DNA from: Sneathiellales bacterium
GTDB lineage: Bacteria; Pseudomonadota; Alphaproteobacteria; JANQFL01
DNA length: 64,000 bases
Direction: 5' to 3'
Assembly: GCA_028277845.1 (NCBI GenBank)
Contig: JANQFL010000011.1
Location: forward strand, 62,001-126,000
Below the pieces are notes generated by a model. It was given only the letters and a program-made list of their open reading frames with translations, made no database searches and was not told the origin of the DNA. Position numbers and translations under genes: made by a program. Of this stretch, positions 7,926 to 17,755 are shown in pieces. The first letter of the stretch is position 1, and each line of letters starts with the position of its first letter.

Positions 7926-9157
7926 GAGCGGTAATCGGCATTGATGGAAATGTATCCGTGCGTGAGATCGCAGGTCCACACGGTCGCCTTGCCGCGGCCC
8001 AGACCCACGTCGACGCTGATGTCGATGGCGTCGCCCTTCATATGCGGCACCACATCGTCCTCACGGTAGCCGTCAAAGCGGGCGCCGTCCTTGGCGACCA
8101 GCACGCCGCCGATGGTCAGACGCAGCTTGTCCCGGTTGGCGGGAATGCCGGATTTGCCGACGGCCATGATGATGCGGCCCCAGTTGGCGTCCTCGCCGGC
8201 AATCGCCGTCTTGACCAACGGCGAATTGGCGATGGCCCGGGCAATCCCCCGTGCGTCACCGGTGTTGCGGGCGCCGGTCACGTTGACCGTGACGAACTTG
8301 CCGGCCCCTTCTCCGTCCCGCACGACCTGTTGCGCCAGATCGCGCATGACGGCGGCCAACGCCGTCTTGAAGGACCTGAGCCGCCTGTCCGATGCCGAAC
8401 CGACATCTTTGTGCCGTGCCTTTCCGGTCGCGAACAGCAGAACCGTATCGCTGGTCGACGTATCGCTGTCCACGGTGATGCAGTTGAACGATTGCCCGTT
8501 AGCCTGCCTCAGCACCGACTTCAGCACGTTCGCGGGCAAACGGGCATCGGTAAAGACGAACGCCAGCATGGTGGCCATGTCGGGCGCGATCATACCGGAG
8601 CCCTTGGCGATGCCGCTGACGGTGACCGCCTTGCCGTCGATCTCGCAGGTCGCCGAAGCCGCCTTGGGAAACGTGTCCGTCGTGGTGATGGCCTTGGCCG
8701 CCTTCGGCCAGGCATCCGCCTGCAACCGCGCCTTCAGTTTCGGCAGGACCGCCGTCATCTTGTCGACAGGCAGGGTCTCGCCGATCACGCCGGTCGACGC
8801 CGCGAACACCTCCTCCTTCTTGCACCGCAGGAGCCGTGACGTGGTGCCGACGGTGGCCTGGACGGCGTCATGACCCGCCTGGCCGGTGAACACATTGGCA
8901 TTGCCGGCGTTGACGACGAGCGCCCGTGCCGCGCCGGCCTTGACGATCCTGCGGCACCAGTCGACCGGGGCGCCGGGCATGGACGATTGTGTAAAGACCC
9001 CGGCCACGCGCGTCCCGCGGGCCAGCTCGACCAAAAGCAGATCGTCCCGGCCACGGTAGTGCACGCCGGCCCGGCCGGCGGCCAGGCGGACGCCGGCGAC
9101 CGGATGGACACGGGGAAAGCGTTTGGGGGCAAGCGGTGACCGCGTCAATTCCGGCAT
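7922..9157 (-). CDS. argJ: Glutamate N-acetyltransferase / amino-acid N-acetyltransferase
   Basis: Bifunctional ornithine acetyltransferase of arginine biosynthesis: it moves the acetyl group from N-acetylornithine to glutamate, and some versions also use acetyl-CoA. The 411-aa precursor has the self-cleavage site in ASTGVIGE; the Thr becomes the N-terminal nucleophile of the beta chain. Other family marks are AGNANVFTGQAG and ITVDSDTSTSDT. I chose the ATG at 9157 (MPELTRSP); an ATG three codons upstream is possible. It is the first gene of the unit with GNAT and mutT and diverges from secA. Confidence 0.96.
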   Translation of the reverse strand: MPELTRSPLAPKRFPRVHPVAGVRLAAGRAGVHYRGRDDLLLVELARGTRVAGVFTQSSMPGAPVDWCRRIVKAGAARALVVNAGNANVFTGQAGHDAVQATVGTTSRLLRCKKEEVFAASTGVIGETLPVDKMTAVLPKLKARLQADAWPKAAKAITTTDTFPKAASATCEIDGKAVTVSGIAKGSGMIAPDMATMLAFVFTDARLPANVLKSVLRQANGQSFNCITVDSDTSTSDTVLLFATGKARHKDVGSASDRRLRSFKTALAAVMRDLAQQVVRDGEGAGKFVTVNVTGARNTGDARGIARAIANSPLVKTAIAGEDANWGRIIMAVGKSGIPANRDKLRLTIGGVLVAKDGARFDGYREDDVVPHMKGDAIDISVDVGLGRGKATVWTCDLTHGYISINADYRS

Positions 9158-9328
9158 GAGGCACATACACTCGAAAAATGGGAAAAAATCCCGGATTTCC
9201 GGGCGGCGCGATCCTACACGGGCCGTTCCTCGGAAATCAAGGCGTGAAGCCCGGGAAAATCCGTGATTTCGCCCGTTCACATTAACGAAATTGCCGCATT
9301 TCCCGGCTTTAGTGTCGGCCCTCTGTCG

Positions 9329-9356
9329 TTGACAGAACTGCCCCTTATCCTTATGT
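9329..9356 (+). promoter_or_regulatory. Possible secA promoter
   Basis: TTGACA at 9329-9334 is followed after 16 bases by TTATGT (9351-9356), about 55 bp before the secA ATG. The -35 is a perfect consensus and the -10 is poor. This is the best promoter-like element in the 253-bp argJ/secA divergent region. There is an ACGGAG ribosome-binding site at 9397-9402. Confidence 0.4.
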
Positions 9357-9410
9357 GTCTGGCGGGCTTTCAGCAATCCAACCGCCCTGCTGTTTTACGG
9401 AGTCCCCTGC

Positions 9411-12116
9411 ATGTTCGGCGCGCTCGCCAAGAAGCTGTTCGGTTCGGCCAACGACCGGACCATCAAGACCATGTTCAAGCCCGTGGAGGCGATCAACGGG
9501 CTGGAATCCGACTACGAAAACCTGTCGGACGACGAGTTGCGGGCCCGTACTGACGACTTCCGTAAACGCCTTGAGGGCGGCGAGTCCCTGGACGACATCC
9601 TCACCGAAGCCTTCTCCGTGGTGCGCGAGGCCGCCAAGCGCACCCTGGGCCAGCGCCACTACGATGTCCAGATGATGGGCGGCATGGTGCTGCACAGCGG
9701 CAAGATCGCCGAAATGAAAACCGGTGAGGGCAAGACCCTGGTGGCGACGCTGGCGGTGTACCTCAATGCCCTCGAAGGCAAGGGCGTGCACGTGGTCACG
9801 GTCAACGACTATCTGGCCCAGCGTGACGCCGAATGGATGGGCGCCATCTACCGGTTTCTCGGCCTGACCGTCGGCTGCATCGTGCACGGCCTGGACGACG
9901 ACGAGCGCCGTGCCGCCTACGCCGCCGACGTCACATACGGCACCAACAACGAATTCGGCTTCGACTATCTGCGCGACAATATGAAGTTTGAATTGGAATC
10001 GATGGTGCAACGCCCGTTCAATTTCGCCATCGTCGATGAAGTGGACTCGATCCTGGTGGACGAAGCGCGCACACCGTTGATCATCTCGGGCCCGACCGAG
10101 GACAATTCGGAACTCTACCGCACCGTCGATTCCCTCATTCCCAAGCTGAGCGAGGATGACTACGAAATCGACGAGAAGGCCAAGGCGGTGTCATTTACGG
10201 AAAGCGGCACCGAACACATCGAGCAGCTCTTGAACGACGCCGGCCTGCTGCGCGGCCCCAATCTCTACGACATCGAAAACGTCAGCGCCGTGCACCACGT
10301 CAATCAGGCCCTGCGCGCCCACAAGCTGTTTGCCCGCGACACCGATTACATCGTCAAGGACAACAAGGTCGTCATCATCGACGAGTTCACCGGCCGCATG
10401 ATGGAAGGCCGGCGCTATTCGGAAGGTCTGCACCAGGCCCTGGAAGCCAAGGAAAAGGCCGAGGTTCAGAACGAGAACCAGACCCTGGCGTCGATCACCT
10501 TCCAGAACTATTTCCGCATGTATCCGAAACTGGCGGGCATGACCGGCACGGCGTTGACCGAAGCCGACGAGTTCATGGACATCTACAAACTGGATGTCGT
10601 CGAAATTCCGACCAACGTGCCCTGCGTCCGCAAGGACGAGGACGACGAGGTCTACCGCACGGCGGCGGAAAAGAACAACGCCATCCTCGAGCTTATCCAG
10701 GACTGCCACAAACGCGGCCAGCCGATCCTGGTCGGCACGGTAACCATCGAGAAGTCCGAGGACCTGGCGGCGCTGCTGAAGAAAAACAAGATCCCGCACA
10801 ACGTGCTCAACGCCCGCTATCACGAGCAGGAAGCCCATATCATCGCCCAGGCGGGGCGGGTCGGCGCCGTCACCATCGCCACCAACATGGCCGGCCGCGG
10901 CACCGACATTCAGTTGGGCGGCAACGCGGACATGCGCATCGCCACGGAACTGGACGACATCGCCGACGAGACCGAACGCGAACGGAAAATCGCCGAAATC
11001 CGGTCGGAAATCGAAACCGCCCGGAAGACGGTACTGGACAATGGCGGCCTCTACATCGTCGGCACCGAACGGCATGAAAGCCGCCGCATCGACAACCAGC
11101 TGCGCGGCCGGTCCGGCCGCCAGGGCGATCCGGGCGCGTCCAAGTTCTTCCTCTCCCTCGACGATGACCTGATGCGCATCTTCGGCTCCGACCGCATGGA
11201 CGGCATGCTGCGCAAGCTGGGTCTGAAGGAAGGCGAAGCCATCGTCCACCCGTGGATCAACAAGGCCCTGGAAAAGGCGCAACAGAAGGTCGAGGCGCGC
11301 AACTTCGATATCCGCAAGAACCTGCTCAAGTTCGACGACGTGATGAACGACCAGCGCAAGGTGATCTACGAACAGCGCATCGAACTGATGCGCACCGACG
11401 ACGTGTCCGAGACCGTCAACGGCATGCGCCACGAGGTGGCCGAGACGCTGGTGTCGGAGCACATCCCGGAGAACGCCTACCCCGAGCAATGGGATGCCCA
11501 CGGCCTAGAAGTCCGGGCCAAGGAGATTTTCGGCCTGGAGCTGCCGATCGAGGAGTGGTCGAAGGAAGAGGGCATCGCCGACGAGGAAATCACCCACCGC
11601 ATCATCGACGCGGCCGACCGCAGGATGGCCGAGAAAGCCGCCAATTACGGCCCCGACGTCATGCGCATGGTGGAGAAGAGCCTGCTGCTGCAGATCCTCG
11701 ATCAGCACTGGAAGGAACACCTGCTGCAGCTCGATCATCTGCGCCAGGGCATCGGCCTGCGGGCCTACGGCCAACGGGACCCGTTGAACGAATACAAGGC
11801 CGAAGCGTTCAACCTGTTCGAAGGCCTGCTGCTGCGGCTGCGTGAATCCGTGACGTCGCTGCTGGCGCACGTCGAATTACGCGCCGACCCGCCGGCGGAT
11901 ATGTTCGCCCATCCCGAGCAGGAAATGCACGAGTCCCACATCGATCCGCTGACCGGCGAGAACGAGGCGGAACCGGCGTCGGCCCGGCACGGTGGCATGG
12001 CCGTCGCCGAACTGGACCCGAACGATCCAGCCACCTGGGGCAAAGTGCGGCGAAATGCCCCCTGCCCCTGCGGTTCCGGCAAGAAATACAAGCACTGCCA
12101 CGGGCGAGCGGTCTGA
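9411..12116 (+). CDS. secA: Preprotein translocase ATPase SecA
   Basis: Motor ATPase that drives post-translational export through SecYEG at the inner membrane. The 901-aa length is normal. Walker A is [14 protein letters not shown] (near residue 100), the DEAD-like motif is [15 protein letters not shown], and helicase motif VI is around [12 protein letters not shown]. The C-terminal zinc finger [14 protein letters not shown] (SecB and lipid binding) is intact. It starts at an ATG with ACGGAG upstream. The neighbour argJ is often seen beside secA in alphaproteobacteria. Confidence 0.98.
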   Translation: MFGALAKKLFGSANDRTIKTMFKPVEAINGLESDYENLSDDELRARTDDFRKRLEGGESLDDILTEAFSVVREAAKRTLGQRHYDVQMMGGMVLHSGKIAEMKTGEGKTLVATLAVYLNALEGKGVHVVTVNDYLAQRDAEWMGAIYRFLGLTVGCIVHGLDDDERRAAYAADVTYGTNNEFGFDYLRDNMKFELESMVQRPFNFAIVDEVDSILVDEARTPLIISGPTEDNSELYRTVDSLIPKLSEDDYEIDEKAKAVSFTESGTEHIEQLLNDAGLLRGPNLYDIENVSAVHHVNQALRAHKLFARDTDYIVKDNKVVIIDEFTGRMMEGRRYSEGLHQALEAKEKAEVQNENQTLASITFQNYFRMYPKLAGMTGTALTEADEFMDIYKLDVVEIPTNVPCVRKDEDDEVYRTAAEKNNAILELIQDCHKRGQPILVGTVTIEKSEDLAALLKKNKIPHNVLNARYHEQEAHIIAQAGRVGAVTIATNMAGRGTDIQLGGNADMRIATELDDIADETERERKIAEIRSEIETARKTVLDNGGLYIVGTERHESRRIDNQLRGRSGRQGDPGASKFFLSLDDDLMRIFGSDRMDGMLRKLGLKEGEAIVHPWINKALEKAQQKVEARNFDIRKNLLKFDDVMNDQRKVIYEQRIELMRTDDVSETVNGMRHEVAETLVSEHIPENAYPEQWDAHGLEVRAKEIFGLELPIEEWSKEEGIADEEITHRIIDAADRRMAEKAANYGPDVMRMVEKSLLLQILDQHWKEHLLQLDHLRQGIGLRAYGQRDPLNEYKAEAFNLFEGLLLRLRESVTSLLAHVELRADPPADMFAHPEQEMHESHIDPLTGENEAEPASARHGGMAVAELDPNDPATWGKVRRNAPCPCGSGKKYKHCHGRAV

Positions 12117-12138
12117 TCCCTTCTCCCCTGGTTCGAAC

Positions 12139-12531
12139 ATGGAGAAGGAAACCGTGAGCAAGGATTTTTCGGCGATCGCCGACGACCTCAACGCCAAGAT
12201 CGCCGTTCTCAAGGACGGCAGCCCGGACGCCATGGCGGCCTTCGGCGCGCTGGGCAAGGCAACCTACCGCGACGGCGCGCTGAGTGCGAAAACCAAGGAA
12301 CTGATCGCCCTGGCCATCGGCATCACCGACCGGTGCGACGGATGCATCGCCTTCCACGCCCGGGCGGCCATGCGGCGCGGTGCGACACGGGACGAAGTCT
12401 TGGAAACCATCGATGTCGCCATTCAAATGGGTGGCGGTCCGTCCATGGTGTATGGGTCTGAGGCTTTGGCGGCGTTCGATGCGTTCGTCGAAGAACGCGC
12501 CCAACGGCGGAAAACCCGACCGGACGGCTAG
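12139..12531 (+). CDS. Carboxymuconolactone decarboxylase (AhpD-like) family protein
   Basis: AhpD-fold protein of 130 aa. The redox motif C66-DGC69 with H73 (CDGCIAFHAR) matches the catalytic CxxC-xxx-H of AhpD-type alkylhydroperoxidase reductases. A peroxidase or thiol-disulfide role is therefore more likely than lactone decarboxylation, though no AhpC is adjacent. The ATG at 12139 lies 22 bp after secA. Its stop overlaps the convergent accA stop by 3 bases. Confidence 0.9.
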   Translation: MEKETVSKDFSAIADDLNAKIAVLKDGSPDAMAAFGALGKATYRDGALSAKTKELIALAIGITDRCDGCIAFHARAAMRRGATRDEVLETIDVAIQMGGGPSMVYGSEALAAFDAFVEERAQRRKTRPDG

Positions 12532-13496
12532 GCGTCCATCGCCCGTCCCATTTCGAGAAACTTGCGCCGGCGCTGTTCGCGCAATACGCCCCGTTCCTCG
12601 CCGACCAGCTCCTGCAGCGCCTTGTCGATCATATCGCCGAGGTTGGTGATGGCGGAGTGCGGGTCGCGATGGGCGCCGCCCACGGGTTCCGGGACGATTT
12701 CATCGACGACGCCCAGCTTGATCAGATGCTGCGCGGTGATGCCCATCGCCTCGGCTGCATCCTGGGCCTTGTCGGCCTCCTTCCACAGGATGGATGCGCA
12801 GCCTTCCGGCGAGATGACCGAATAGACGGCGTGTTCGAACATCAGCACCTTGTTGCCGGCCGCCAAGGCGATGGCACCGCCGGAACCGCCTTCGCCGACA
12901 ATGGCCGAGACCATGGGCACGCCGATGTCGAGGCAGACGTCGATGGACCGGGCGATGGCCTCGGCCTGGCCCCGTTCCTCGGCGCCCATACCGGGATACG
13001 CCCCGGTGGTGTCGATCAAGGTGATCACCGGCAGACCGAAACGGTCGGCCAGCCGCAAATGACGGACGGCCTTGCGGTAGCCTTCGGGCCGGGCCATGCC
13101 GAAATTATGGGCCAGACGGCTTTCCGTATCTGACCCCTTTTCGTTGCCGATGACCATGACCGAGCGGCCGCGGAAGCGGCCCAGACCGCCCAGAATGGCC
13201 TTATCCTCGGCGAAGGCCCGGTCGCCGGCCAGTGGTGTGAAGTCCTCGATCAGATCGGACACGATGTCGGAAAAATGCGGCCGGCTGGGGTGGCGGGCAA
13301 CCTGGGTTTTCTGCCAGGCCGTCAGATTGGAATAGGTCTGACGCAGGAGCTGGTCCGCCTTGCTCTCAAGGGTGGTCAATTCGTCGCCGATATTGACATC
13401 TACATCGCCGTTCTCAGCATCGCCAAGGTGCTTCAACTCCTTGATTTTGCCTTCCAATTCGGCGATCGGGCGTTCGAAATCGAGAAAACTGCTCAT
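12528..13496 (-). CDS. accA: Acetyl-CoA carboxylase carboxyltransferase subunit alpha
   Basis: Alpha subunit of the acetyl-CoA carboxylase carboxyltransferase, which with AccD transfers CO2 from biotin to acetyl-CoA to make malonyl-CoA. The 322-aa length fits (about 319 in E. coli). Typical segments are the N-terminal coiled MSSFLDFERPIAELEGKI, IDTTGAYPGMGAEERGQ, and VGEGGSGGAIALAAGNKV, which forms the oxyanion and CoA site. The ATG at 13496 is preferred; the open frame upstream is not family-like. accD is not in this window. Confidence 0.97.
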   Translation of the reverse strand: MSSFLDFERPIAELEGKIKELKHLGDAENGDVDVNIGDELTTLESKADQLLRQTYSNLTAWQKTQVARHPSRPHFSDIVSDLIEDFTPLAGDRAFAEDKAILGGLGRFRGRSVMVIGNEKGSDTESRLAHNFGMARPEGYRKAVRHLRLADRFGLPVITLIDTTGAYPGMGAEERGQAEAIARSIDVCLDIGVPMVSAIVGEGGSGGAIALAAGNKVLMFEHAVYSVISPEGCASILWKEADKAQDAAEAMGITAQHLIKLGVVDEIVPEPVGGAHRDPHSAITNLGDMIDKALQELVGEERGVLREQRRRKFLEMGRAMDA

Positions 13497-13815
13497 GAAA
13501 TGGACTTCGTCATCCTTGGTTACGCTAAGGGATCCGACGCGCGGCGCACCTTGTCGCGGCCCGTCATCAATGTCAACCGGCGTTTGTGGCTGAAAATTGC
13601 CCTCTTCCGTCACGTTTACAGCCGCCCTCCCGTCCGTGTGCGGGCGAACGTCTAACGTCGAATTGCGGTCAATTTGTGACCGCCTGTCCCCAAACTATCT
13701 TGGCACGGCGCAGGCAATATCAAGGGTGCCACGAAACCGCCAGACGGCGGGTGGAACAAATTTGTGGGAACGAAGAGAGGACGGCCACGGCGGAATTGCG
13801 CCGTGACCTGTTCTA
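13497..13815. other. Intergenic region upstream of accA
   Basis: A 319-bp stretch with no credible gene. On the minus strand a possible accA promoter is TTGATA (13718-13723) with AGATAG (13695-13700), 17 bases apart; this is weak. A perfect hairpin CACGGCG/CGCCGTG (13786-13792 with 13799-13805) lies just after the malyl-CoA lyase stop, but no T-run follows, so it is at best a processing or attenuation structure. Confidence 0.45.
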
Positions 13816-14793
13816 TCAGGATCCGGAGATCATTTCCGCCTGTTTGACCAGCGCTTCCGCCTGCTTGATGGAGGCGATGTCGATCAGGCGGCCATCGAGG
13901 GCCACGGCGCCCTTGCCTTCCTTCTGGGCCTGTTCCATGGCCTCGAGGATGCGCTTGGCCTTGGTCACTTCTTTTTCCGACGGGCTGTACATTTCGTTGG
14001 CCAGGGCGACCTGCGATGGGTGAATGGCCCATTTGCCTTCACAGCCCAGGACGGCGGCGCGGCTGGCCTGCGCCTTGTAGCCGTCGGGATCGGAAAAATC
14101 ACCGAACGGACCATCGATCGGCCGCAGCCCGGCAGCCCGGGCCGCCACCACCATGCGGGCGATGGCGTAATGCCACATATCCCCCCAATGGGTCTCGCGG
14201 CCGCCATTGTCGTCGGGATCCGTCAGCACGATGTAATCCGGGTTAGGGCCGCCGATCTGGGTCGTGCGGGCCTTGGTCGACGCCGCGTAGTCCGCAACGC
14301 CGAAATGCAGGGATTCGTTACGCGGGCTGGCCTTGGCGATTTCATGCACGTTGGCCATACCCAGCGCCGTTTCGATGATCATCTCGAAGCCGATGCGCTT
14401 CTTGCGGTCCATCGCGGTTTCGATCTGCGTCACCAGCATGTCGACGGCATAGACGTCCGCCGCCGTGCCCACCTTCGGGATCATGATGACGTCGAGACGC
14501 TCGCCGGCCTGTTCCAGCACATCGACCACGTCGCGGTACATGTAGTGGGTATCGAGACCATTGATGCGGACGGACAATGTCCTGTCGCCCCAATCCAGGT
14601 CGTTGATGGCGTCGATGACGTTCTTGCGGGCCTGCACCTTGTCATCGGGGGCGACGGCGTCTTCGAGATCAAGGAACACCACGTCGGCATCGCTTTGCGC
14701 CGCCTTTTCCAGAAATTTCGGGTTCGAACCCGGCACCGCCAACTCGCTGCGGTTCAGACGGGCCGTGGTCTGTTCGACGATCGTAAAGCTCAT
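13816..14793 (-). CDS. L-malyl-CoA / beta-methylmalyl-CoA lyase (Mcl1 type)
   Basis: Citrate lyase beta-like (HpcH/HpaI superfamily) enzyme, 325 aa. It matches the Mcl1 type, which cleaves (S)-malyl-CoA to acetyl-CoA and glyoxylate and beta-methylmalyl-CoA to propionyl-CoA and glyoxylate. Seen: VVFLDLEDAVAPDDK (Mg site), LSVRINGLDTHYMYRDVV (CoA/substrate Arg), FEMIIETALG (catalytic Glu region), and a C-terminal RLIDIASIKQAEALVKQAEM lid. Mcl1 serves glyoxylate assimilation and the ethylmalonyl-CoA pathway, but no other pathway gene is adjacent. GGGAGG precedes the ATG. Confidence 0.88.
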   Translation of the reverse strand: MSFTIVEQTTARLNRSELAVPGSNPKFLEKAAQSDADVVFLDLEDAVAPDDKVQARKNVIDAINDLDWGDRTLSVRINGLDTHYMYRDVVDVLEQAGERLDVIMIPKVGTAADVYAVDMLVTQIETAMDRKKRIGFEMIIETALGMANVHEIAKASPRNESLHFGVADYAASTKARTTQIGGPNPDYIVLTDPDDNGGRETHWGDMWHYAIARMVVAARAAGLRPIDGPFGDFSDPDGYKAQASRAAVLGCEGKWAIHPSQVALANEMYSPSEKEVTKAKRILEAMEQAQKEGKGAVALDGRLIDIASIKQAEALVKQAEMISGS

Positions 14794-15019
14794 GCTATGC
14801 CTCCCTTCGGCGGCGGCCAGCGGGCCTTTTCAACAGGCGCCGGCTACGGCATCACCGCAATATTCTAGGTCATCCGGGGCGAGTGCATATCACCTGTGCG
14901 GCCCGGCGAAAAGAGGCAACGGTATATTTTGGAATGCTATCCCACGATGCGGGACATCCGAATTCCCGCCGGTTCATACCCTGCGTAATCAGGCTTAGGC
15001 GGTGTTGATCGTCCAGGGT

Positions 15020-15442
15020 CTATCCGTGTTCGTCTTCGAAGTCTTCACACGAAATCTCGAACTGATCCAATGCGTCCTGCAAGTATTCGCCGAGCAGCGG
15101 CATGGCAAGCAGATACTCGGCCGTATGGTCCGAGCGGCGTTCCCGGGCCAGATTAACCAGGTCGCCCCATTCGTTCTTGCCGGCGTCGCCGCGTCCGAGC
15201 CACGCCAGCGCGATGAGGTCGCACTGATCGTCCCCGCTCAATTCGTCGATGAATCCCTTGATCTCGTAGTAGGTCGGATCGTGCTCCCGTTCCTCATGGA
15301 CGACGCGGCCTTGCTGCATATCCTCCAGCAATTCGTCGGCATCGGTTTCGGCGCCGACGCCGGTCTCCTGCATGGCCTCGATGGCATTGAGTTGGCGTGC
15401 CTTAAAGATGATGTGGCACACATTTTCCGGTTTTATATCCAT
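15020..15442 (-). CDS. DUF3775 domain-containing protein
   Basis: Acidic 140-aa protein of unknown function, assigned to DUF3775 from the run IKPENVCHIIFKARQL and the later YLLAMPLLGEYLQDALDQF. It has no signal peptide or membrane segment and is probably cytoplasmic. The ATG at 15442 is chosen; the 26 codons upstream in the same frame are basic and unlike the family. It stands alone between malyl-CoA lyase and the crotonase gene. Confidence 0.8.
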   Translation of the reverse strand: MDIKPENVCHIIFKARQLNAIEAMQETGVGAETDADELLEDMQQGRVVHEEREHDPTYYEIKGFIDELSGDDQCDLIALAWLGRGDAGKNEWGDLVNLARERRSDHTAEYLLAMPLLGEYLQDALDQFEISCEDFEDEHG

Positions 15443-15565
15443 GACACCAGCCCTTACAGATTTGGGACCAACCCGGCGTGGAAACTCGACGCCTCGTATT
15501 CCCGTCATTATGGGCGCCATGTATGCGCCGGGCTTTGATCAGGCTCAAACAGTCGGCGCCGGATG

Positions 15566-16414
15566 TCAATTCCCTTCGAACACCGGTTTTTCCTTGGCGA
15601 CGAAGGCGTGATAGGCGCGGGCGAAGTCTTCGGTCTGCATGCAGATGGCTTGCGCTTGCGCTTCCGCCTCGATGGCCTCGTCCAGACTCATATCCCATTC
15701 CTGATGGATACAGGTCTTGGTCATGGCGTGGGCAAAGGTCGGGCCGTTGGCCAGCTTGGCCGCGAACGCCTGAGCCTCGCCCAACAGCTCGTCCGATGTG
15801 AACAGTCGGTTGTGCAACCCCCAACGCTCCCCTTCCTCGCCGCCGATGGCGCGGCCGGAATACAGGACCTCCGCGGCACGGCCGACGCCGATGATCCGGG
15901 GCAGCAGATTGCAGGCGCCCATATCGGCACCGGCCAGGCCAACGCGGACAAACAAGAAGGCCGTCTTGCTTTCGGCCGTGGCGTAGCGGATATCGGATCC
16001 GATGGCGATCAAGGCACCCGCTCCGGCACAAATACCGTCGATGGCGGCGATGATGGGCTGCGGGCAATGGCGCATGGCCTTGACCAGATCGCCGGTCATG
16101 CGGGTGAACTCGAGCAGTTCATCCATGCGTCCGGCTTCCTTCATCCTGACCAGGGGTCCGATGATCTCGTGCACGTCGCCGCCCGAGCAGAAGTTGCCCC
16201 CGGCGCCGGTAATTACGACGGTCTTGACGTCGTCGGCATACTTCAACTGGCGGAAGGTGTCCCGAAGCTCGGCATAGGACTCGAAGGTCAGTGGATTTTT
16301 CCGCTCAGGCCGGTTGAGAGTAATCGTGGCGACCTTGCCGTCGAGCGACCAACTGAAGTGCTCCGGCTGAAAGTCGGCGAAACTGGAACGGGACATCCCG
16401 GCGCTGAAACCCAT
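15566..16414 (-). CDS. Enoyl-CoA hydratase/isomerase family protein
   Basis: Crotonase-fold CoA enzyme of 282 aa. The oxyanion-hole segments are present: [20 protein letters not shown] and [20 protein letters not shown]. The two glutamates that catalyse hydration in classic crotonases are not visible: the first falls in AGALIAIG and the second in [12 protein letters not shown], where an Asp follows. It is therefore probably an isomerase, hydrolase or lyase rather than a hydratase. The ATG at 16414 (MGFSAGM) or at 16396 (MSRSSF) may be the start. No linked gene defines the pathway. Confidence 0.86.
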   Translation of the reverse strand: MGFSAGMSRSSFADFQPEHFSWSLDGKVATITLNRPERKNPLTFESYAELRDTFRQLKYADDVKTVVITGAGGNFCSGGDVHEIIGPLVRMKEAGRMDELLEFTRMTGDLVKAMRHCPQPIIAAIDGICAGAGALIAIGSDIRYATAESKTAFLFVRVGLAGADMGACNLLPRIIGVGRAAEVLYSGRAIGGEEGERWGLHNRLFTSDELLGEAQAFAAKLANGPTFAHAMTKTCIHQEWDMSLDEAIEAEAQAQAICMQTEDFARAYHAFVAKEKPVFEGN

Positions 16415-16570
16415 GGCGTGCGAACTCCTTGCAAGGGCCGAACGTGTCGGAAAGACGGGACGATCGGCAATATGGTGTGGTTTGCGCCCATCCTGTGGAC
16501 AGGCACCCATGGGGTCAAGCACGAACCCGTTTACACGTTGTCAAAGATACGCGCGGCGACGGACAAGCGA

Positions 16571-16596
16571 AAACGGCGCCCATTCGGGCGCCGTTT
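16571..16596 (-). terminator. Hairpin terminator after the GST gene
   Basis: Perfect 11-bp inverted repeat AAACGGCGCCC / GGGCGCCGTTT around an ATTC loop, 20 bp downstream of the GST stop codon. Read on the minus strand the stem ends in GTTTTCG, a short U-tract. This is consistent with an intrinsic terminator separating the GST from the crotonase gene. Confidence 0.7.
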
Positions 16597-16615
16597 CGTT
16601 GATGAATGCCGCGCG

Positions 16616-17260
16616 TTATTCGGCGGCTTGCTGGCCGGGCATGGGCGGTATGGTGGCCTGGAAACTCGGACGGGCCGAGATGCGTTGTTTCCAACCACCG
16701 ATATTGGATTTGCCGCCGAACAGTTTCTCACCTTCGGGCTGCAGCCCGACATAGAAAAAGATCGGCGCCAGAAACAAATCGGCGAGGCTGAGCGAATTGC
16801 CAGCCAGGAAGTCACGGCCCGAAAGCCCTTCCTCAACGATCTCGACTTGTCGTTCGATACGCGGCATGGCCTCGGCGATACGTTCTTCATCGGGTTCGCG
16901 GCCACGGGTTGGCGCCAACACGCGCTCCAGAATGAACGCCTTGATCATGTCGGGGTAGTAGTAGTCCATGATGGCGCTGGCCCACTGGTTCATCAGGCCC
17001 CGTTCGCGCACGTCGATAGGCTGCAACTGCGGACCATCGAAGGTCTCGTCCACATAACGGGCGATGGCACTGGTTTCGTAGAGATAGAAATCATCATGGC
17101 TGAACGCCGGCATCTTGCCATGCGGGTGCAGCTTCAGATGATCTTCCGATCCCGGATCGATCGGCAGCAGATCGTAAGACACGCCCTTCTCTTCCAGCGC
17201 CAAGCGCGCGGTGCGGACATAGGTGCTTTGGGGAAATCCATACACTTTGACATCGGCCAT
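16616..17260 (-). CDS. Glutathione S-transferase family protein
   Basis: Cytosolic GST of 214 aa with an N-terminal thioredoxin-like domain (MADVKVYGFPQSTYVRTARLA, residues 1-78, with the glutathione-contacting KMPAF and ETSAI segments) and an all-helical C-terminal domain containing LSLADLFLAPIF. The Ser/Thr near residue 12-13 (PQST) is a likely thiolate-activating residue. The substrate is unknown. It starts at an ATG with GGAGGAAAC upstream and ends in a strong terminator hairpin. Confidence 0.92.
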   Translation of the reverse strand: MADVKVYGFPQSTYVRTARLALEEKGVSYDLLPIDPGSEDHLKLHPHGKMPAFSHDDFYLYETSAIARYVDETFDGPQLQPIDVRERGLMNQWASAIMDYYYPDMIKAFILERVLAPTRGREPDEERIAEAMPRIERQVEIVEEGLSGRDFLAGNSLSLADLFLAPIFFYVGLQPEGEKLFGGKSNIGGWKQRISARPSFQATIPPMPGQQAAE

Positions 17261-17290
17261 TGGTGTTTCCTCCCGTTGTGGCCGGCGGGA

Positions 17291-17755
17291 TCAGCCCGCC
17301 AGATATTTGTTCAGGTCGTTGAATGAGCTGGTCCAACCCAGATTGTGGTTGTCGCGGGATTCGCGGTCGGCAAACAGGCTGTGGGTCAAAATCAGCTCGG
17401 TCTCGGCGCCATGGTCGGTGAATTCCAGGGTGACCAGGGTTTCCGGCCCGTCCGAATCCTCCCATGCCCACGTGTAGACCAGCTTTTCCGGTTCAGTGAC
17501 TTCGCGGTACTCGCCGAACACCACGTGAATGCCGCCTTCCGGCGAATGCATCTCCAGCCGGAATTTGCCGCCGGGACGGGCGTCCAGCTCCGCCACCGGG
17601 CAGGTGAATCCTTCCGGTCCCCACCACTTCTGCAATTCGGCCACGTCGGTGAAGGCACGGAAAACGCGGTCACGCGGGGCGGCGAAACGCCGGTTCAATC
17701 GGAGGACGGTATCTTCGTCAGCGGCGCTTGCGCCGATCGGGCTTGCTTGAGCCAT
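17291..17755 (-). CDS. SRPBCC (AHSA1-like) domain protein
   Basis: Protein of 154 aa with the Activator of Hsp90 ATPase 1-like START/SRPBCC fold, recognised by FTDVAELQKWWGPEGF and YTWAWEDSDGPETLVTLEF. These hydrophobic-pocket proteins bind unknown ligands. The upstream ArsR-type gene overlaps it, a well-known ArsR-SRPBCC pairing that implies ligand sensing and co-regulation. I chose the ATG at 17755 because GGGAGA lies 8 bases before it; an ATG at 17777-17779 is also in frame. Confidence 0.9.
   Translation of the reverse strand: MAQASPIGASAADEDTVLRLNRRFAAPRDRVFRAFTDVAELQKWWGPEGFTCPVAELDARPGGKFRLEMHSPEGGIHVVFGEYREVTEPEKLVYTWAWEDSDGPETLVTLEFTDHGAETELILTHSLFADRESRDNHNLGWTSSFNDLNKYLAG

Noticed and set aside
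9926-11501. Minus-strand frames within secA, for example 10191-11501
   Set aside because: Shadow frames of a well-defined SecA gene in GC-rich DNA.
14717-14736. GGGTTCGAACCC resembling a tRNA T-loop
   Set aside because: It is inside the malyl-CoA lyase coding sequence and no cloverleaf fits around it.
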